DNA of 52,021 nucleotides from a candidate division NC10 bacterium RIFCSPLOWO2_12_FULL_66_18 (GCA_001771285.1 METI01000081.1:1-52021), one strand, 5' to 3'; counted from the stretch's first letter, positions 1-13,449 are shown. Made by a program: numbers and translations. Notes: generated by a model from the letters alone, not told the origin.

Positions 1-568
1 CGTTCAGCACCAGCTTCGCCACGCCCTTCAACGTCTCGAAGACGCCGGCGCCCTTCTTGGCGCAGGCCTCGAACCAGGGGGCGTTGTTGGGGTTGAGCAG
101 CACCTGGAGCTCTTCCACGGGAACGACGTTGGGCAGGTCCCGCTTGTTGTACTGCAGCACGAAGGGGAGGCGGCCCAGGCTCAGGTTCTGCTCCGTCAGA
201 TTGGCCTCCAGGTTCTCCAGGCTTTCGATGTTCGCCTCCACCCGCTCGATCTGGGAGTCGGCCACCAGGATCACGCCGTCCGTCCCGCGGAGGATCAGCT
301 TCCGGCTGGCGTCATAAAAGACCTGCCCCGGCACCGTGTACAGGTGAAAGCGGGTCTTGAATCCCCGGATGGTGCCCAGCTCCAGGGGAAGGAAATCGAA
401 GAAGAGGGTGCGCTCCGTCTCCGTCGCCAGCGAGATGAGCTTGCCCTTGGTGTTGGGTTCCACCTTGGAGTAGATGTGCTGCAAGTTCGTGGTCTTCCCG
501 CAGAGCCCGGGCCCGTAGTAGACCAGCTTGCAGTTGATCTCTCGCGCTGCGTAGTTGATGAAGGACAC
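1..568 (-). CDS. mglA: MglA-type Ras-like GTPase, 3' end outside window
   Basis: Small Ras-like GTPase of the MglA family, which in gliding and polarised bacteria marks a cell pole in its GTP form. The start is GTG at 568-566, nine bases after the stop of the roadblock gene, with a GAGG in the gap; a start further in would cost the N-terminal beta strand. About 189 residues are visible. The P-loop (GPGLCGKTT) lies near residues 18-26, and a TVPGQ segment matches the MglA version of the switch region. NKRD, the guanine-specificity motif, is present. MglA proteins are about 195 residues, so only the last few are missing. It follows its likely GAP/co-regulator (roadblock) in the same operon. Family assignment is firm; the process controlled here is unknown. 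Confidence 0.9.
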   Translation of the reverse strand, partial: MSFINYAAREINCKLVYYGPGLCGKTTNLQHIYSKVEPNTKGKLISLATETERTLFFDFLPLELGTIRGFKTRFHLYTVPGQVFYDASRKLILRGTDGVILVADSQIERVEANIESLENLEANLTEQNLSLGRLPFVLQYNKRDLPNVVPVEELQVLLNPNNAPWFEACAKKGAGVFETLKGVAKLVLN

Positions 569-577
569 GCCGGCGCC

Positions 578-1093
578 TCAGCCCTTGAACAGGTTCTCGA
601 TGTCCTCGTCGGTAAGCTGGGCGAACTGGGCCCGGAACGCCGCACGGCCTCGGCCTGCCTCCTGCTGCGTCCGCAGGGCCATCTCGGCAAAGGCCTGGCC
701 GATGTCCTCGGCGGCGCGCTTGAGCCGGAGGCGCACCAACCCCAGGGAGGAACGGTGATCGAAGAGCACGACCAGGATCGCGCGCTGGGCCACCACCGAG
801 ATGTGCAGGTTATCTTTCTCCCCCTCGTGGAAGAGGACACTGAATTCCTTCTCCCCCAAGAGCTGCGCCAGGCCGCCGCTGGCGGCGATGTTGCCGGCCG
901 TCAGGGAAGCCAGGGAGGTGGTGTCTACGTTGGCCGTCTCCCCCGCCGCGGCAATGAGTTGTCCGCTCTTGTCGATGAGGAAGACCGCCCGGCTCTTGGC
1001 GTCCTCGCAGAGCCTCCGCAGCACGGCCGCCAGGCGTCGCTCGTCCTCCTCGTAGAGAGTCAGGTCCGCGCCGAGCATCCCCAACGGCCCCAC
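578..1093 (-). CDS. Roadblock/LC7-domain protein (MglB-like)
   Basis: A 171-residue roadblock/LC7-fold protein. The middle has the usual pattern of a regulatory chain (FLIDKSGQLIA, then a glycine/serine-rich helix, then a strand with FSVLFHEG and an ISVVAQRAILVVLFD strand). Such proteins act as GTPase-activating or scaffolding partners of MglA-type GTPases, which fits the mglA gene directly downstream. It lies three bases after the recR stop. The GTG at 1093 is used here; the ATG at 1078 is an equally reasonable start and would give 166 residues. The C-terminal extension after about residue 125 is charged and ends in an acidic helix. Functional pairing with MglA is inferred from context. Confidence 0.85.
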   Translation of the reverse strand: MGPLGMLGADLTLYEEDERRLAAVLRRLCEDAKSRAVFLIDKSGQLIAAAGETANVDTTSLASLTAGNIAASGGLAQLLGEKEFSVLFHEGEKDNLHISVVAQRAILVVLFDHRSSLGLVRLRLKRAAEDIGQAFAEMALRTQQEAGRGRAAFRAQFAQLTDEDIENLFKG

Positions 1094-1096
1094 CCG

Positions 1097-1699
1097 TCAC
1101 GTGATCTCGCGCCGCCCCTCCAGCGCTCGGGCCAGCGTGACCTCGTCTGCGTACTCGAGGTCCCCGCCCACGGGCAGCCCGCGGGCGATGCGCGTCACCT
1201 TCACCGGGAACGGCTTCAGGAGCCGCAGGAGGTAGAGCGCCGTGGCCTCGCCCTCGACGTTCGGGTTGGTGGCCAGGATGACCTCGCGCACCCCGCCGTC
1301 CTCCAGGCGCGCCGTCAGCTCCTTCCCCCGGATTCGATCCGGCCCCCGGCCCTCCAGCGGCGACAGCGACCCGCCCAGGACATGGTACAGGCCGCGGAAC
1401 TCCCGGGTCTTCTCGATGGCCAGCAGGTCGTTGACCTCTTCCACCACGCACAGGAGCTGGCTGTCGCGACGGGGATCCCGGCAGACCCCGCACCGCTCCT
1501 CCTCGCTGATGTTGAAGCACCGGCTGCACGACCGCGTCCGGTCCTTGAGCCCGATCACCGCCTCGGCCAGGGCCACGGCCGTTTCGCGCGGCACCTTGAG
1601 CAGGTGAAAGGCCAGGCGCTGGGCCGTCTTGGGCCCGATGCCGGGCAGGCGCACCAACTCCTCGATCAGCGATGCCAGCGCAGGAGGTGTGGCTGACAC
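1097..1699 (-). CDS. recR: Recombination mediator protein RecR
   Basis: RecR works with RecO (and RecF) to load RecA onto SSB-coated single-stranded DNA gaps. The 200-residue length is standard. The N-terminal helix-hairpin-helix (LPGIGPKTAQRLAFHLL) is at residues 18-34, the C4 zinc finger uses C58, C61, C70 and C73, and a TOPRIM domain starts near residue 80 (LLCVVEE). The C-terminal part (TRIARGLPVGGDLEYAD) matches the RecR Walker-B-like tail. GTG start at 1699. The order dnaX-ybaB-recR is classic; recF itself is not present next to dnaN in this window. Confidence 0.97.
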   Translation of the reverse strand: MSATPPALASLIEELVRLPGIGPKTAQRLAFHLLKVPRETAVALAEAVIGLKDRTRSCSRCFNISEEERCGVCRDPRRDSQLLCVVEEVNDLLAIEKTREFRGLYHVLGGSLSPLEGRGPDRIRGKELTARLEDGGVREVILATNPNVEGEATALYLLRLLKPFPVKVTRIARGLPVGGDLEYADEVTLARALEGRREIT

Positions 1700-1721
1700 G
1701 GTCGCTTCCTCTCCTTCCGCT

Positions 1722-2033
1722 CTACAGCAGGCCCGGCAGGCCCAGCCCCCCCGCCAGGCGCGAGATCTCCTGGGTCAGGAGCTCCCGCGCCTTCCGCAGG
1801 GCGTCGTTCGCCGCGGCCGTGACCAGGTCCTGCAGCATCTCCAGATCTTCGCTTCGCCCGACTTCGGGGTCGATCCGCACCGAGAGGAGTTCTCCCTTCC
1901 CGTTGGCCACCGCGGTGACCATCCCGCCGCCGGCGCTGCCCTCCACGGTCCGGGTCGCCACCTCGGCCTGGATGCGATCCATCTCGGCCTTCATTTTCTG
2001 GGCGTGCTTCATGAGGTCGCCGAGCCCCGTCAT
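1722..2033 (-). CDS. ybaB: YbaB/EbfC family nucleoid-associated protein
   Basis: A 103-residue DNA-binding protein of the YbaB/EbfC family, dimeric and nucleoid associated. It starts with a helix rich in Met/Lys (LGDLMKHAQKMKAEMDRIQ), followed by the family core ending in VRIDPEV and a C-terminal helix. The dnaX stop TGA is directly followed by AGGAGG and then the ATG at 2033, so translation is coupled to dnaX. It lies between dnaX and recR, the usual place. Confidence 0.95.
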   Translation of the reverse strand: MTGLGDLMKHAQKMKAEMDRIQAEVATRTVEGSAGGGMVTAVANGKGELLSVRIDPEVGRSEDLEMLQDLVTAAANDALRKARELLTQEISRLAGGLGLPGLL

Positions 2034-2042
2034 GGGTCCTCC

Positions 2043-3722
2043 TCAGGCGGACACGTCGCGTACGATGGTGCCGCCAAACAGGCTCAATGCCTCCCGCACC
2101 AGCGGGTGATCCCGGACCCGCGGCGAAGCCGCGGGCGCGCTGCGCGCCGCCGCCTCAAGGCGAGGCGGAGGGGCCGCCGCGAACCGGTACTCGATCCGCA
2201 GCCGGCGCCCGAAACTTTCGGCCGCGGCATCGGCGATCAGCCTGCGGGTCTCGGGATCTTCCAGCGTGTCCCGGACGAAGGCGTTGCCGTTTCTCACCTC
2301 CAGCGTCAGCGTATCGGCCTCCAGGCCCACGGACTGGACCTCGGCCAACACCGACGCCAACCGTTTTCGCCCCCGGAGACGCCCGACCGTGGCCGCCCAG
2401 CCGGCCGCGACGTCCAGGGTGCTGTCCGGCTCGGCGGGCTCCGGCGGCGGTCGCCCGCCTGCGCTCAGAGGCGGGGTCTCGACGGCTTGCGCGGGCCGCG
2501 TCGGACGCTCGGGTGGGGTCGGGTGGCCCCCGAAGAGGGGGAGCTCCGTCGGCGATGGCGATGGCGATGGTCCCGCCGGCAAGCGGGCCTCCATGGCGAC
2601 GAGGCGACCCAGGATCTCTCCCAGACCCTGCGCATGCCGGATCTCCGCTAGCCGAATCAGCGCCATCTCGAGGAGAAACCGCGGTTGGATGGCACGGCGC
2701 ATCTCCCACTCCACCTGCTGGAGCGTCTTGATCATCAACTCCAGCTCCGGGAGGCTCGCCCGTTCCGCCTGCCGCCGAGCCACGTCCACACTCACCCGCG
2801 CGCCGTCCAGCAGCGGCCCCGGCTCGGGACACAGTCGCAAGATCGCCAGGTCGCGCAGGTACCCGGTGAGTTCCAGCGTAAACTGCCGCAGGTCCTGGCC
2901 GTGACTCGCGAGGCGATCCACCAGGCGAATCGCTCGGGCAGCGTCCCGCGTCAGGATCGCCTCGGTCACCTCCACCAGGACGTCGGCCTGGACCAACCCC
3001 AGGAGGTCGGCCACGCGCCCGGCCTCCAGGGAATTTCCGAGGCTGGCGATGGCCTGGTCCAGGAGGCTCTGGGCGTCCCGCAGGCTCCCGCAGGCCGCCC
3101 GGGCCAAAAGGCTCAAGGTCCCCTCGTCGACCGTCACGCCCTCCGCCGCGACGATCTCGCGCAGCCGGCCGATGATCTCCGCGGTCCCCAGCAAGCGGAA
3201 GTCGTGGCGCTGGCATCGCGACTGGATCGTGGCCGGGATCCGGTGAGGTTCGGTGGTTGCCAGGATGAACACGACCCGCGGCGGCGGCTCCTCCAGTGTC
3301 TTGAGCAGCGCATTGAAGGAGCTGGTGGACAGCATGTGGGCTTCGTCGATGATGTAGACCTTGTGGCGCCCCCGGGTGGGCGCGTACTGCACCGTCTCCA
3401 AGAGGTCGCGGGTCTTCTCCACCTGGGTGTTGGACGCCGCGTCCACCTCGAGGCAGTCCACCGAGCGGCCCGCTGTGATCTCCTCGCAGGCTCCGCAGCG
3501 CCCGCAGGGAGCGGGGGTGGGCCCCCGGTCGCAGTTCAGCGCCTTGGCCACGATGCGGGCCGTCGTCGTCTTGCCCACGCCGCGCGGCCCGGCGAAGAGC
3601 AGTGCGTGCGCCAGGCGATCGGTCGCAATGGCGTTCTTGAGCGTCTCGATGACGTTTCGCTGGCCCACGACTTCGTCGAAGGCCTGCGGTCGCCAGCGGC
3701 GGGCAATGACCTGATAGGGCAT
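2043..3722 (-). CDS. dnaX: DNA polymerase III tau/gamma subunit
   Basis: Clamp-loader ATPase of the replicative polymerase. Of 559 residues, the first 240 or so are the AAA+ module: Walker A GPRGVGKT at residues 45-52, zinc-binding cysteines C64, C73, C76 and C79, Walker B IIDEAH at 124-129, and an SRC sensor motif (IQSRCQRHDF). Domain III follows, then a proline-rich linker around residues 385-440 and a C-terminal domain (residues 440-540) that looks like a short tau-type DnaE/DnaB-binding region. ATG at 3722 follows AGAGG at a suitable distance. I saw no clear programmed-frameshift signal to make a short gamma form, but did not fold the mRNA. Confidence 0.96.
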   Translation of the reverse strand: MPYQVIARRWRPQAFDEVVGQRNVIETLKNAIATDRLAHALLFAGPRGVGKTTTARIVAKALNCDRGPTPAPCGRCGACEEITAGRSVDCLEVDAASNTQVEKTRDLLETVQYAPTRGRHKVYIIDEAHMLSTSSFNALLKTLEEPPPRVVFILATTEPHRIPATIQSRCQRHDFRLLGTAEIIGRLREIVAAEGVTVDEGTLSLLARAACGSLRDAQSLLDQAIASLGNSLEAGRVADLLGLVQADVLVEVTEAILTRDAARAIRLVDRLASHGQDLRQFTLELTGYLRDLAILRLCPEPGPLLDGARVSVDVARRQAERASLPELELMIKTLQQVEWEMRRAIQPRFLLEMALIRLAEIRHAQGLGEILGRLVAMEARLPAGPSPSPSPTELPLFGGHPTPPERPTRPAQAVETPPLSAGGRPPPEPAEPDSTLDVAAGWAATVGRLRGRKRLASVLAEVQSVGLEADTLTLEVRNGNAFVRDTLEDPETRRLIADAAAESFGRRLRIEYRFAAAPPPRLEAAARSAPAASPRVRDHPLVREALSLFGGTIVRDVSA

Positions 3723-3814
3723 CGTTCCTCTGGGGGGGCTCGGGGCCGGGCCTGGCGCGCCGCCTCCGCCCTCAGATCGGACCTGGTGGCGCAGCCGGGT
3801 GCGAGCGCCGGAGG

Positions 3815-3925
3815 GCCCACGCGACTCCGATCGGGTGAACTCGCGGCACGGGCCGCTCGCTGCTTACCGTTGCTTCCTTCCGGACCTGGCGGAGTTCACA
3901 GGGCTACCCTGCGCGAGACCCGATC
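3815..3925 (-). ncRNA. ffs: 4.5S signal recognition particle RNA (small bacterial SRP)
   Basis: On the minus strand, 3886-3871 reads GGTCCGGAAGGAAGCA, the near-invariant Ffh-binding domain IV loop of SRP RNA. The flanking arms pair: GTGAACTC on the 5' side matches GAGTTCAC on the 3' side, giving the single long hairpin of the small (about 100-nt) bacterial form. The ends given are estimates from the limits of pairing. It sits between dnaX and a tRNA-Ser gene, a common arrangement. Confidence 0.88.
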
Positions 3926-4023
3926 ATCAACGTCGCGTGGACCATCCGGCGCCCACTGATGGGCACGTCGTGTGGCCCCGGGGATCGGCCGTCCCGGGGA
4001 TCGTGCCCACGGTCCGGCGGAAC

Positions 4024-4113
4024 TGGCGGAGAGGCCGGGATTCGAACCCGGGGTGGAGTTTCCCCCACACACGCTCTCCAGGCGTGCTCCTTCAGCCACT
4101 CGGACACCTCTCC
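4024..4113 (-). tRNA. tRNA-Ser(GGA)
   Basis: Class II tRNA with a long variable arm. The 7-bp acceptor stem GGAGAGG/CCTCTCC is perfect, the discriminator is G and CCA is encoded (3' end 4024). The anticodon stem-loop CACGC-CTGGAGA-GCGTG gives anticodon GGA, reading UCC/UCU. TTCGAAT marks the T loop. First transcribed-order neighbour of the SRP RNA. Confidence 0.97.
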
Positions 4114-4235
4114 GCACACCCGGAGCCCATCAGTCCCTGGATCGCTTCGACAACACGCCGGCGTCGGCCGGCTGCCTCCTGGTTGGTGGCGTCTTCTCCT
4201 CGACGGATCGGTCCCCGGACCACGTCGAGAGGCGA

Positions 4236-4326
4236 TGGCGGAGAGGGTGGGATTCGAACCCACGTGGGAGTTGCCCCCCAACCCGCTTTCGAGGCGGGCC
4301 CGTTACGACCGCTTCGGTACCTCTCC
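4236..4326 (-). tRNA. tRNA-Ser(CGA)
   Basis: Class II serine tRNA with acceptor stem GGAGAGG/CCTCTCC, G discriminator and encoded CCA. The anticodon arm CCCGC-CTCGAAA-GCGGG gives anticodon CGA, reading UCG, a frequent codon in a GC-rich genome. It is about 120 bp from tRNA-Ser(GGA) and on the same strand. Confidence 0.97.
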
Positions 4327-4371
4327 TGCCCAAGACATCAATGAATTTGCCATGTGAAAGTGCCGAGCGAG

Positions 4372-5025
4372 CTAGCTCGCCGGAATGCCTTCCGCCAGCG
4401 TGATCCGGTAGGTCGGGTGCTCGAACGGTTGCATCTCCGGGAACTTGCTGAACAGCCAGCCCCGGAAGGTTTCCTTGCCGCCCTCGGACACCGTGACCAG
4501 GACGGCCGGATTGGTCGGCTCGTTGGACGCCGACGTGACCTCGCCGCCACTCACCTGGAGGGCGGGCAGGAAGTCGCCGACGCGCACGCGAAGTTTGCTT
4601 CCCGGGATGGCCAGTTGGGCGCCCAGCTTCACCCTGAAGGCCCGGGGGGGCTTTCCGCCGCTCTTCTCCTCGACCAGCAGTTTCACGGCCTCCCATTTCC
4701 CTTTCACTTCGTCAGGGACACGAACCGATCGGCTGGTGGCGCCCATCTGGGGGTGGCCGGCCGGCACGGATGCGCCGCTGCTCGCCGGCGGGCTGCCCTG
4801 CGCTCCGCCGATTGGTGGATGATCCGGCGGCAGCGTCGCCTGGCCAGGGGCGGCCTGCCCTCCCGCCGGGGCCGACGGCGCAGGCGACTGGGCTACCCCG
4901 GGCGCCTGGGTGGCCGGCTTCGGCTGATCGAACACGGCGAAGTAGAGCGCCACCGCCGCGAGGGGAATCGCAATCGCCACGCCGAGCCGGATCAGCTTCT
5001 TCGTGATGGGGCCTTGTTCTGTCAT
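4372..5025 (-). CDS. Membrane-anchored DUF2155-like protein
   Basis: A 217-residue protein with one N-terminal membrane segment at about residues 11-32, a Pro/Ala/Gly-rich linker at 35-100, and a C-terminal domain at about 115-217. The C-terminal GWLFSKFPEMQPFEHPTYR motif resembles the DUF2155 signature, in which a Gly-Trp, a Ser-Pro-rich turn and an EHPxY segment are conserved. The likely location is the periplasmic side of the membrane, bound by the single helix. The ATG at 5025 places the membrane segment right after a short cytoplasmic N-terminus and follows GAGG; longer reading upstream adds only arginine-rich, non-conserved sequence. It lies between tRNA-Ser genes. Function unknown. Confidence 0.75.
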   Translation of the reverse strand: MTEQGPITKKLIRLGVAIAIPLAAVALYFAVFDQPKPATQAPGVAQSPAPSAPAGGQAAPGQATLPPDHPPIGGAQGSPPASSGASVPAGHPQMGATSRSVRVPDEVKGKWEAVKLLVEEKSGGKPPRAFRVKLGAQLAIPGSKLRVRVGDFLPALQVSGGEVTSASNEPTNPAVLVTVSEGGKETFRGWLFSKFPEMQPFEHPTYRITLAEGIPAS

Positions 5026-5140
5026 GTCCTCGACCGCCCTCGTCCGATCATTGCGTGCGCGGCGCGCTGCGGGCATCTTCCCCGCTCGCGCGGCGCCGGG
5101 TCCGCCGGCCCTGCCTGGCCGGCAGTGCACGGGTGTGAAC

Positions 5141-5232
5141 TGGCGGAGAGGCCGGGATTCGAACCCGGGGGCCAGTTTTACCCGACCAACCGCTTAGCAG
5201 GCGGTTGCCTTCGGCCGCTCGGCCACCTCTCC
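5141..5232 (-). tRNA. tRNA-Ser(GCT)
   Basis: Class II tRNA, 92 nt with encoded CCA. Acceptor GGAGAGG/CCTCTCC; anticodon arm ACCGC-CTGCTAA-GCGGT gives anticodon GCT, reading AGC/AGU. The long variable arm is visible between the anticodon and T arms. Confidence 0.97.
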
Positions 5233-5235
5233 GTA

Positions 5236-5310
5236 TTTTGATTTCAGGTTGATGATTTCGGATTTCAGATTGGGAAATCTACAATCCTCAATCCAAAATC
5301 TCCAATCTTG
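5236..5310. repeat. Word island A: GATTTC/CAATC words between two tRNA-Ser genes
   Basis: This AT-rich 75-bp gap is built from variants of one short word: GATTTC occurs three times (with CAG or GG after it), then AGATTGG and, inverted, CAATCC, CAATCC and CCAATCT. It stands out from the GC-rich surroundings. A second, shorter island of GACAGCGA (three copies) lies just beyond the next tRNA at about 5409-5440. No known repeat family was recognised. Confidence 0.6.
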
Positions 5311-5312
5311 GG

Positions 5313-5398
5313 TGGCGGAGGGGGTAGGATTCGAACCCACGGACCTTGCGGTCATCCCGTTTCAAGCGGGACGCCTTCAACCACTCGGCCACCCCTCC
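5313..5398 (-). tRNA. tRNA-Ser(TGA)
   Basis: Class II serine tRNA with acceptor GGAGGGG/CCCCTCC and encoded CCA. The anticodon arm TCCCG-CTTGAAA-CGGGA gives anticodon TGA, reading UCA and, by wobble, other UCN codons. With the three tRNA genes nearby this completes the set of serine isoacceptors. Confidence 0.97.
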
Positions 5399-5467
5399 GT
5401 GGCGTATTTCGACAGCGACAGCGAGTTCCGACAGCGAAAAGCCCTCGGCCGCTCTGCGTCCCGCCGG

Positions 5468-5516
5468 CCGTTTCAAGCGGGACGCCTTCAACCACTCGGC
5501 CACCCCTCCGTGGCGT
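5468..5516 (-). pseudogene. Duplicated 5' half of tRNA-Ser(TGA)
   Basis: A 49-bp exact direct copy of 5357-5405, covering the tRNA-Ser(TGA) 5' end, D arm and half the anticodon arm plus about seven upstream bases. It has no 3' half, so it cannot fold into a tRNA. The copies are separated by about 62 bp that include the GACAGCGA word island. It may be a leftover of a tandem duplication or of an insertion and loss at the tRNA. Confidence 0.85.
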
Positions 5517-5626
5517 CGCTCGCGCCGTTCCGCCTCCCCGCCGGGCGCCGACCGATCGGACGTCCCGCAGGGAAGGCCCTCATGATAGAAAACCTCGCGG
5601 GCAAAGGGAAGCAGAAACGTGGGCGG

Positions 5627-6904
5627 CTAGGATTTGCCGATCCGCTCTCGCCCGTCCATGTACGGGCGGAGGGCGTCGGGGATGCGGACGCTGCCGTCCG
5701 GCTCCTGATAGTTCTCCAGGATTGCGAGCCAGGTCCGCCCGACGGCCAGCCCAGAGCCATTCAGCGTGTGTGCGTACTCCACGGGGGCTTGCGGGGCAGG
5801 GCGATACCGGATGTTGGCCCGCCGGGCCTGGAAGGCCTCGCAGTTGCTGATGGAGGAGATCTCCCGGTAGGCGCCCTGGCTGGGCAGCCAGACCTCGATG
5901 TCGTAGGTCTTGGCCGCGGCGAACCCCAGGTCCCCGGTGCAGAGGGCCACCACCCGGTACGGGATGCCGAGGCGCTGCAGCACCGCCTCGGCATCCCGGG
6001 TCATCTGCTCCAACGCCTCGTGGGACCGGTCGGCCTCGGCGAACTTCACCAGCTCGACCTTGTTGAACTGGTGTTGCCGGATGAGGCCCCGCGTGTCCTT
6101 GCCGTAGGACCCCGCCTCCCGGCGGAAGCACGGCGTGAAGGCCACGTAGGAGAGGGGGAGCGTCCCGGGTGGCAGGGTCTCCTCCCGGTGCAGATTGGTG
6201 ACGGGGACCTCCGCGGTCGGAATCATGTACAGGGATTCGTCCGCCGTCTTGAAGAGCTCGTCGGCAAACTTGGGGAGTTGGCCCGTGCCGGTCATGGCTG
6301 CCGCATTCACCAGGAGCGGCGGGTACACCTCCGTGTAGCCGTGCACCTTGGTGTGCAGGTCCAGCATGAAGTTGATCAGCGCCCGCTCCAGCCGCGCCCC
6401 CAGGCCGATCAGCACGGCGAATCGCGCCTGGGACATCCGCGCGGCGCGCTCGAAGTTGAGGAGGCCCAGCGCCTCCCCGATCTCCCAGTGCGGCTTGGCC
6501 GGGAAGTCGAATCGCCGTGGCTCGCCCCAGCGTCTCACCTCCACGTTCGCGGAGCTATCCCGGCCAACGGGGACCGACGGGTGGGGCAGGTTGGGCACGC
6601 CCAGGAGGAACGTCTCGATGCGCTCGTCGCCGCGGCGCACCTCCTCGTCCAGCTTCTTGATCCGGTCTCCCAGTTCCCGCATCTCGGTGATGAGCTCGCC
6701 GGCGTCCCGCCCCTGCCGCTTGCGCTGGCCGACCTCCTCCGAGACGGTGTTGCGGCGGTGCTTGAGTTGCTCGACCTCGGACAGCAGCCGGCGGCGGGCC
6801 GCGTCGGCCGCCAGGAACTCCTGCAGGTCGAGGGTCACCCCCCGGTCGCGGAGCCCCTTCTCCACGGTCTCGACGTGCTCGCGAACGAACCTGGCATCCA
6901 GCAC
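5627..6904 (-). CDS. serS: Seryl-tRNA synthetase
   Basis: Class II synthetase that charges all tRNA-Ser isoacceptors (ATP-dependent seryl adenylate, then transfer). At 425 residues it is the normal length. The N-terminal antiparallel coiled coil that grips the long variable arm spans about residues 25-100 ([19 protein letters not shown] and following). Motif 2 is [18 protein letters not shown], and motif 3 lies near the C-terminus (the [16 protein letters not shown] region). GTG start at 6904. It lies directly upstream of the four tRNA-Ser genes on the same strand, 229 bp before the nearest. Confidence 0.97.
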   Translation of the reverse strand: MLDARFVREHVETVEKGLRDRGVTLDLQEFLAADAARRRLLSEVEQLKHRRNTVSEEVGQRKRQGRDAGELITEMRELGDRIKKLDEEVRRGDERIETFLLGVPNLPHPSVPVGRDSSANVEVRRWGEPRRFDFPAKPHWEIGEALGLLNFERAARMSQARFAVLIGLGARLERALINFMLDLHTKVHGYTEVYPPLLVNAAAMTGTGQLPKFADELFKTADESLYMIPTAEVPVTNLHREETLPPGTLPLSYVAFTPCFRREAGSYGKDTRGLIRQHQFNKVELVKFAEADRSHEALEQMTRDAEAVLQRLGIPYRVVALCTGDLGFAAAKTYDIEVWLPSQGAYREISSISNCEAFQARRANIRYRPAPQAPVEYAHTLNGSGLAVGRTWLAILENYQEPDGSVRIPDALRPYMDGRERIGKS

Positions 6905-6929
6905 GCTCTCGCCTCGCCCTGTCCCGCCC

Positions 6930-9431
<2,502 letters not shown>

Positions 9432-9458
9432 GGTTGCCTCGTTGCTCTCCGGCGGTTT

Positions 9459-9565
9459 GCCGGTTCAACGTTCGAGGTTCGAGGTTCAGAACCCCGAAGC
9501 CCCCACCGTTTGCTGGTTCACGGTTGGGGGTTCCCAACCGCGAACCTCGAACCGTCGCGCCTCGA
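9459..9565. repeat. Word island B: GGTTCGAGGTTC / GAACCTCGAACC between gyrB and gyrA
   Basis: The gyrB-gyrA gap is filled by repeats of GGTTCGA-type words on both strands. GGTTCGAGGTTC at 9476-9487 pairs perfectly with GAACCTCGAACC at 9542-9553. Between them GGTTCACGGTTGGGGGTTCCC variants continue the pattern. The gyrB stop lies at the island's edge. A long cruciform or mRNA hairpin could form. Confidence 0.65.
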
Positions 9566-9567
9566 AC

Positions 9568-12132
<2,565 letters not shown>

Positions 12133-12279
12133 TCAGGGGGACAGGCGCCCCCCTCGCGTTCTCGTTCCTCTGCCTGTCCCGCGCTGCGGACCTCCGTGCG
12201 CCCCCAGCCATCCCGCGGCCTGCGCGTCCTGCCGGCCGTCTCGTGCCCCGCCGTCCCCTTGCACCGCGTCCCGGGCGGG

Positions 12280-13383
12280 CTAGAGACGCATCGGCATGAT
12301 CACGCAACCGTACGCGTCGTCGCCGGCCGCTTGAAACAGCGCCGGGCTCAGCGGGTCCGTGATGTGCAAGGCCACCCCTGCGGCGTCAATGGCCGCAAGG
12401 AACTCCAAGACGTACCGCGCATTGAAGCCGATCTTGAGCCCGTCGCCGTCGTACGTCGCCTCGATCTCCTCGTGCGCCTCGCCGAGGTCCATGTTGACGC
12501 AGGAGACAAGGATGCGGCCGGGCCGGAGCTCGAACTCCGTGGCCGTCGTTCGCTCCCCCATGATGGCGGACGTCCGTCGCAGTGCCCCCTGCAGGGCCTC
12601 CTTGCCGATGATAATCTTGCGCGGGCCCGGGACGGGGATCACCTGATCGTAATTCGGGAACTGCCCATCGATCAACCGGGCGACCAGGGTGCTCGCCTCT
12701 TGGTGGAGGATGAGTTGATTCTCCGCCAGCCACACCCGGACGTCACCCCCATCGTCTCGCGTGATCTTGGCTGCCTCCACCATGGCCTTCTTCGGCACGA
12801 GCGCCTCCAGCGTGTCGCCGCCCTTTCCCGCCCGTCGCGGCGCCCGCACGAGGGCCAGTCGGTGCCCGTCCGTGGCCACCATCCGGATCTCCTCAGCCTG
12901 CACTTGCACCATCACGCCTGTCAGCGCATAGCGCGTTTGGTCCGAGGAGACGGCAAACAGCGTCTTCCGAAGCATGTCCCGGAAGGGCCGTGTCTCGAGT
13001 GTGATCCTGTCGTCCCCTTTGAGGTCCGGCAGGGAGGGAAACTCCTCCCGTGGGAGCCCCTTCATGCGGAAGCTGGATCGCTGGCAGCGAATGGCCACCT
13101 GCAGGTCCGCGTCCGCCTGCAACTCTACCATGGCCTGGGGCAGCTCCCGCGCGATCTCGTAGAGCTTCTTTGCCGACAATGCGACCGCACCCGGAGCGAT
13201 GACCTCTGCGGTGAGCCCCCTGCGGAGCCCCACGTCGAGGTCCGTTCCAAACAACCAGACGCCGTCCGGGCTAGCCTCCAGCAGTAAGTGCGAAAGAATA
13301 GGGAGCGTCTTTTTCGCCTCTACCACTCCTTGCACCGGGCCCAAGGCGTCTACGAAGGCATCCCGCTCAACACGAATGTGCAT
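12280..13383 (-). CDS. dnaN: DNA polymerase III beta sliding clamp
   Basis: Ring-shaped processivity clamp, 367 residues in three repeated domains. ATG at 13383 follows AAGGAAGG at four bases and begins MHIRVERDAFV, the normal clamp N-terminus. The C-terminus ends in YVIMPMRL-like sequence (CVIMPMRL), which forms the conserved edge by the partner-binding pocket. It is the first gene to the left of the origin-like region and would normally be downstream of dnaA, which is missing here. The 264-bp gap to gyrB (12016-12279) holds nothing recognised. Confidence 0.97.
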   Translation of the reverse strand: MHIRVERDAFVDALGPVQGVVEAKKTLPILSHLLLEASPDGVWLFGTDLDVGLRRGLTAEVIAPGAVALSAKKLYEIARELPQAMVELQADADLQVAIRCQRSSFRMKGLPREEFPSLPDLKGDDRITLETRPFRDMLRKTLFAVSSDQTRYALTGVMVQVQAEEIRMVATDGHRLALVRAPRRAGKGGDTLEALVPKKAMVEAAKITRDDGGDVRVWLAENQLILHQEASTLVARLIDGQFPNYDQVIPVPGPRKIIIGKEALQGALRRTSAIMGERTTATEFELRPGRILVSCVNMDLGEAHEEIEATYDGDGLKIGFNARYVLEFLAAIDAAGVALHITDPLSPALFQAAGDDAYGCVIMPMRL

Positions 13384-13399
13384 GAGCCTTCCTTTCTCT

Positions 13400-13415
13400 G
13401 CGTGTGGCCACACGC
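13400..13415. promoter_or_regulatory. 16-bp perfect palindrome upstream of dnaN
   Basis: GCGTGTGGCCACACGC is a perfect inverted repeat 17 bp before the dnaN start. It overlaps the place where the dnaN leader would lie, so it could be a protein-binding site or an mRNA hairpin. It contains TGTGG, the core of DnaA boxes, in both orientations, but not a full box. Confidence 0.4.
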
Positions 13416-13449
13416 GCCTTGGTTGCAGGGAATGCGCGGAGAGCGACCC

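Noticed and set aside
1717..1721. Separate promoter between recR and ybaB
   Set aside because: The gap is too short and GC-rich, with no -10 or -35 match; the genes look co-transcribed from upstream of dnaX.
5313..5516. attL/attR of an integrated phage or island at tRNA-Ser(TGA)
   Set aside because: The repeated part is the 5' half of the tRNA, the copies are only about 60 bp apart, and no integrase is nearby.
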